The translations under genes and the position numbers were made by a program. A model generated the notes under the pieces. The model was given only the letters and a program-made list of their open reading frames with translations, did no database searches and was not told the DNA's origin. Shown here piece by piece: positions 21,056 to 64,000 of a stretch of 64,000 nt of DNA. Origin of the DNA: Bolinopsis microptera (lineage: Eukaryota; Ctenophora; Tentaculata; Lobata; Bolinopsidae); NCBI RefSeq assembly GCF_026151205.1, contig NC_087081.1, positions 9,797,113 to 9,861,112 on the forward strand, read 5' to 3'. Each line of letters begins with the position of its first letter. Position 1 is the first letter of the stretch.

Positions 21056-22055
21056 TTGAACACTCTTTTACTATACCCAGTGGAGTATCATTGCCTCGGA
21101 ACACAGCCCAAGAAATTCAGAAAAAACGGTGGTGGTGTTCTGATTGCCCATAGAACAGACATTGATATCTCGAGTCTAAAGTTCTCTAAAGTTAGTGTTC
21201 AAGCTGAATTATTATCCATCAGTGTGGAAGAAACTTTTGTATATCAACATTTTATAGAGTAGGAACGCTTGGCTTAGATAATTTTGAATCTTTCAAGAAA
21301 CATTTTGTTACTTTAGCATCTGCCAGAAAATTGCAAAGGCACATTCTGGTAGGTGACTTTAATTTGGCTTCGATTTCCTGGCCAGATGGTCAGTCATCTT
21401 GCCAGCTACATTCTAGCTTTATAAATTTTCTCACTGATGACCTCGGACATACACAACTTATTAGCTCCCCTACTCACAAGTCAGGCAACACCTTAGATCT
21501 TGTGTTCACTAACATTCAAAACCTTATTAAGAATGTTAAAGTTTTAGATCAAAACGAAATGTGTATGTCCGACCACTTTTGTATCACATTTGACATTGAT
21601 ATTAAGACCAAGTATATTAAGCAGCCTAAAAGAAAGATCTTTAATTATAGTAAAGGTAATTTTAGGGGCCTGAATTCTGAGTTATTTAGCATCGATTGGG
21701 ATAGTATATTTGAGTGTAATGATCCTTATCTTGCCTGGAGTCGATTCAGAGGAGTTCTCGGTGCAGCCTGTGACCGATGGATCCCTAAAAAGACCATTAA
21801 GTCTTAGTTCCAGCCCCCATGGTATGACTCCGAATGTGATCGTCTCCTACGAAATAAGGAGAAATGGAGAATAAGGCATAAGGGGAGCAACTCTGAGTCT
21901 CATAAACAAAAGTTTCGTGCATTTCGCACAAAATTTAAAAATTTGATGGACGAAAGAATGAGACTCAGTGTTGAGGATGACTCCGATGATGCTCTTATCT
22001 CCAAGAAATTCTGGACCTACGTTAAATCTAAATCAAAGTCAACAGATTATATGAT
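21056..22055 (+). pseudogene. LINE endonuclease domain with frameshift and stop
   Basis: The frame from 21056 holds GGGVLIAHR. A 1-nt shift near 21245 moves the reading to the next frame (FYRVGTLG), which continues with LVGDFN, SGNTLDLVFTN and SDHFCITFD. These are endonuclease motifs, including the catalytic SDH. A TAG at 21805 interrupts it, and the same frame then continues as WYDSECDRLLRNKEKWR to about 22055, where the deletion joins. It cannot encode a working protein. Confidence 0.8.
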
Positions 22056-22865
22056 TGGTCAGTGAGAAATCGAATGAAGTTCCACCCACAAAAGTGCAAA
22101 GCCCTCTCTGTGTCCCTGCAAAGAAACGTGCTGGATAACTTGCCATTCAATACCTTCTTTTATAAACTTTCTGGAAGTGATATTGACTTTGTGCCCTCTC
22201 AGTCAGATTTAGGAGTCGCAATAAACTCCAGGTTTAATCGGGGTGCACAATGTAAAGCGCTTGTTTCCAAAGCTACCTCTAGACTTGGACTACTTAAGAG
22301 AACATGTCATTTCACTACTGATAAAAGGCAGAAAAGATCGTTCTATTTAGCGTTAATTAGGTCTATATTTGAACATTGTTCTGTCATATGGTCCCCTCAA
22401 TCTGCAACTCATCTTCAACAGTTTGTTGCTATCCAAAAGAGGGCTATTAAATGGATCAATGGTGAACCTTACTCCAGTTATAATGACGATAAACTTGCTA
22501 CAGAGCAAAAGAAACTAAATATTCTCCCTGTTAAACAGAAGTTTATTTATAACGATCTTATGACCTTCTATAAAATAGTGAATAGCATAATTCCAGTTTC
22601 GCTCCCTACATATATAGTCCTATGCCGTCCAGAGGGCACCCGATACACTAGGCACAATGCTCAAATAATTGATATGTCGGATACCTCAACTTACATGAGT
22701 ACCACTGTGCCCTGCTCGGATGCCTTCCGAAATAGCTTTTTTCATAGATCTATGCTGAAATGGAATAGTCTACCAGTATGTATCCGGCAGTCAGAGCGGA
22801 TTTCTACTTTTAAGGCCAAACTGATCAAGTACCTCTGGGCTGCCGAAACAGTCTGGCCAGATTAG
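22056..22865 (+). pseudogene. LINE reverse transcriptase C-terminal part
   Basis: The reading starts DWSVRNRMKFHPQKCK, the block that lies just after the catalytic Asp pair in LINE RTs. It then has SDLGVAI, the LINE C-terminal region with HCSVIWSP and QKRAIKWI, and a stop at 22865. The upstream catalytic part of RT is missing, so this is a remnant although the frame itself is open for about 267 codons. Confidence 0.8.
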
Positions 22866-23519
22866 CTCATCAGTCTTCTGTCCGTCCAATTTCCTATCTG
22901 CTTGTCCTTTTCTTTTTTTCTTTATCAGTTGTGACGGAATTGTAATGAACAAAATCCTTATAATTATTTATGATATGTTTGATTTCTTGTTAATGTTTGT
23001 CATTCAAATTTGGTAGACGGCCCCAACGTTAATGTGGCTCTTGCTATGTGTTGGTTCAGCCGAATTAATTATTATATAATCAAGTTTATTTTTCTCGTTA
23101 GTTGTCATCCGGCCAAACATTAAGCAACTTATATTGCAGTACCATTTATCATTTAGTATATCAAAATATGTCATTGTAATTTTGCATGGCTGAAATGTAA
23201 CGCTTGATTTATATATATAATGATTAATTGAATTTTCAAATAAAAAAAAAAAGAGTGAGACAGAATACAAATGAAAGAACAGAGCAATAGAATTATAACA
23301 AGAAACTTAGCCTGTAGAGTAAAACGGCTGAGAATTCCAGCACTCATATCAGAGAGTGTCCCCATTTCTGTTGGTGCTGACTTCCCAGAGAAGCAGCAGT
23401 GTCGTACTTTATCAGAGTTGCTTGTACCAGAGCGGTTGATATCAGTCTTCGTTAAGTTGAGGGGCTTCTGATGATTTCTTGCTTCTATCCTGCTTCTGTT
23501 AGTTTATAATTTTAGTTTA

Positions 23520-23920
23520 GCCTGGAAGCTAAGAGGGGATTAGTAAACACGCAATAGTATGGTACACTGCTGCCAGCTGACTCACCAGCAACAATGCATG
23601 TCCAAAGGGGAGGCAGAGGGAGAGATACCACCGACAACCTGGGTGACAGACCACCGACAGTGCACCCACCTCTGTAGGTCTGAGGGCGACAGGTCAAGAA
23701 CCAGGTGAGACTAGTAATCAAACAGAAAAGGGACCGAACTGCTGAGGTGATTGAGTGAGTGAGATGCTGCATTGCTACTGGCTGACTCACCAGCAACAAT
23801 GCAAGTCCAAGAAGAAAAAAGGAGAGACACTGTCTGTTATCTGGGTGAGCCACCACCGACAGTGCTCCCACTTCTGTGGGGCTGAGGGTGTTGGCTCCAA
23901 GAACCAGCCGTGAGCGAACA
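23520..23920. repeat. two tandem diverged copies of a ~190-bp unit
   Basis: Both copies contain CTGACTCACCAGCAACAATG, then CTGGGTGA, CACCGACAGTGC, TCCCAC-like and CTGAGGG. The copies begin near 23570 and 23775. No coding role is recognised. Confidence 0.7.
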
Positions 23921-24470
23921 GCGCCTGTCCCCCTCTATGGTTAACTTGAGAGTAACAGGACTATGCCATTCTCCAGGCCAATCCGTTCAGTAACCAGCTG
24001 ACCCAGCACCACCTCTAATGGAAGATGTGGTTCGGATTGGACTTCGCTAGGATTTGTCAGTTTTTCTGTAGACACTAATGCTCTCTCGAGGAAAGACATG
24101 AGCCCCGGCGAAACTGACCAAAAACGTGGCAGGGATTCTCACCCTACCTGTTGCATGTAATCAAGTGACAGATTGACAGTGCTGGGTGTCCGGTGTACAT
24201 GAACCACTGACAAGGTGTCCAATCAGTACACAAATTGCTCATTGCATAAATCTTTTTAGTTTCAAACAAATGAGGTCCGTGATTCAAGGTCAATATTTAA
24301 CATGATCTTATATTTACTTTAGGTACTTTAGTAACTCTTATATACTGCAACTGATTGCACAAAAATCGAGCTAGATATCAGACTATTTGTAAAAAACGTC
24401 ATGTGGCTATCACACCCTTCTTGAATGAACTAAAGGCCTGAAAATTGTCTTAGACTTCTAAAGTAATACC

Positions 24471-24565
24471 ATGCAGCCACTGTGAATGATAAATTACGTT
24501 CTCAAACATTCTTGAGTTATTACATTTGGTAGCTTTTTTGACACCCTGTGCATTGTATGTACAAC
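24471..24565 (+). repeat. short repeat shared with 47.93-48.09 kb
   Basis: ACGTTCTCAAACATTCTTGAG, TTATTA and then TTTTGACACCCTGTGCA parallel the copy near 47930-48090. The terminal sequence CAGGGTGTC (complement) is typical of mariner-type ends. It lies just upstream of PPEF exon 1. Confidence 0.5.
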
Positions 24566-24749
24566 AGGGCTTCTTGAGCAAGATGTGATTTATAATATCA
24601 TTATTATATGTACGTTTAGTAAGATAGTTTTTGTATATATTTGTGATTTTCACCTAATTTTATGCAAGAAACCTTTGTACAGGAATGTAATGTCAAAACA
24701 AAGTTGAGCTCAGTTTTCAGTAAAAAAATGTGAGAATAATCTTAAGTCA

Positions 24750-64000
<39,251 letters not shown>

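Larger units (their letters stand above)
20580..23253 (+). mobile_element. internally deleted LINE, RT core missing
   Basis: The ORF2 parts read endonuclease (21056-21807), linker (21808-22055) and RT C-terminus (22056-22865). A 3' UTR then ends in an A-rich tail at about 23241-23251. A short Lys/Arg-rich ORF starting at 20584 may be the beginning of ORF1, but most of ORF1 and the 5' endonuclease are absent. The family differs from the LINE at 5.8 kb and supplies the fragments at 12.8 and 41.8 kb. Confidence 0.75.

Overview
The window is nuclear DNA of an invertebrate animal. It is AT-rich, has canonical GT-AG introns, carries a metazoan-type PPEF/rdgC phosphatase gene and an anoctamin, and is crowded with LINEs, Helentron-like elements, inverted-repeat DNA transposons and minisatellites. 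I cannot name the species; an early-branching or other invertebrate lineage is a guess only.

Region 1 (1-24.7 kb) is mostly mobile DNA. It holds fold-back and TIR elements (2.2-5.0 kb) and an apparently intact two-ORF LINE (5.80-11.19 kb). ORF1 of that LINE carries a partial PHD finger, a coiled coil, an AlkB-like 2OG-Fe(II) dioxygenase domain and an SGNH esterase. ORF2 carries a PHD finger, an endonuclease and a reverse transcriptase. Next come a minus-strand exon for a Thr/Ser/Pro-rich 27-residue repeat protein (13.65-14.35 kb), a TIR element with one exon-like ORF (14.6-15.5 kb), a TTAA-flanked element full of GAGGTTAACC motifs (16.05-17.56 kb), minisatellites, and a LINE whose RT core is deleted (21.0-23.25 kb).

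Region 2 (24.75-64.0 kb) is one split gene on the + strand: PPEF, a calmodulin-binding, EF-hand Ser/Thr phosphatase. I traced 14 exons by splice sites, phase and homology. They total 1641 nt (547 codons) in one open frame and run off the window end inside the EF-hand region. They contain a myristoylation-type N-terminus, an IQ motif, all the PPP catalytic motifs and the first EF-hand. The large introns hold almost everything else. Intron 1 has a 2.7 kb TTAA element with regularly spaced GGGTC-CGACCC motifs. Intron 6 (16.9 kb) has an antisense intronless anoctamin (ANO8/ANO10 type), two 57-bp minisatellites, a TA-flanked element and a Helentron-like element broken by two nested insertions. Intron 8 ends with three tandem copies of the exon 9 acceptor plus exon start. 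Intron 9 has a tRNA-Val(TAC), a second Helentron-like copy and a TA-flanked element with another inside it. Intron 10 has a long inverted-repeat element with a 98-bp perfect palindrome and a tRNA-Tyr relic.

PPEF and the anoctamin are both Ca2+-responsive families, but the sequence gives no evidence that they act together. The most unusual items are the AlkB-containing LINE ORF1, the triplicated splice acceptor in PPEF, the intronless antisense anoctamin, and several non-coding DNA elements that each carry a private array of a short motif.
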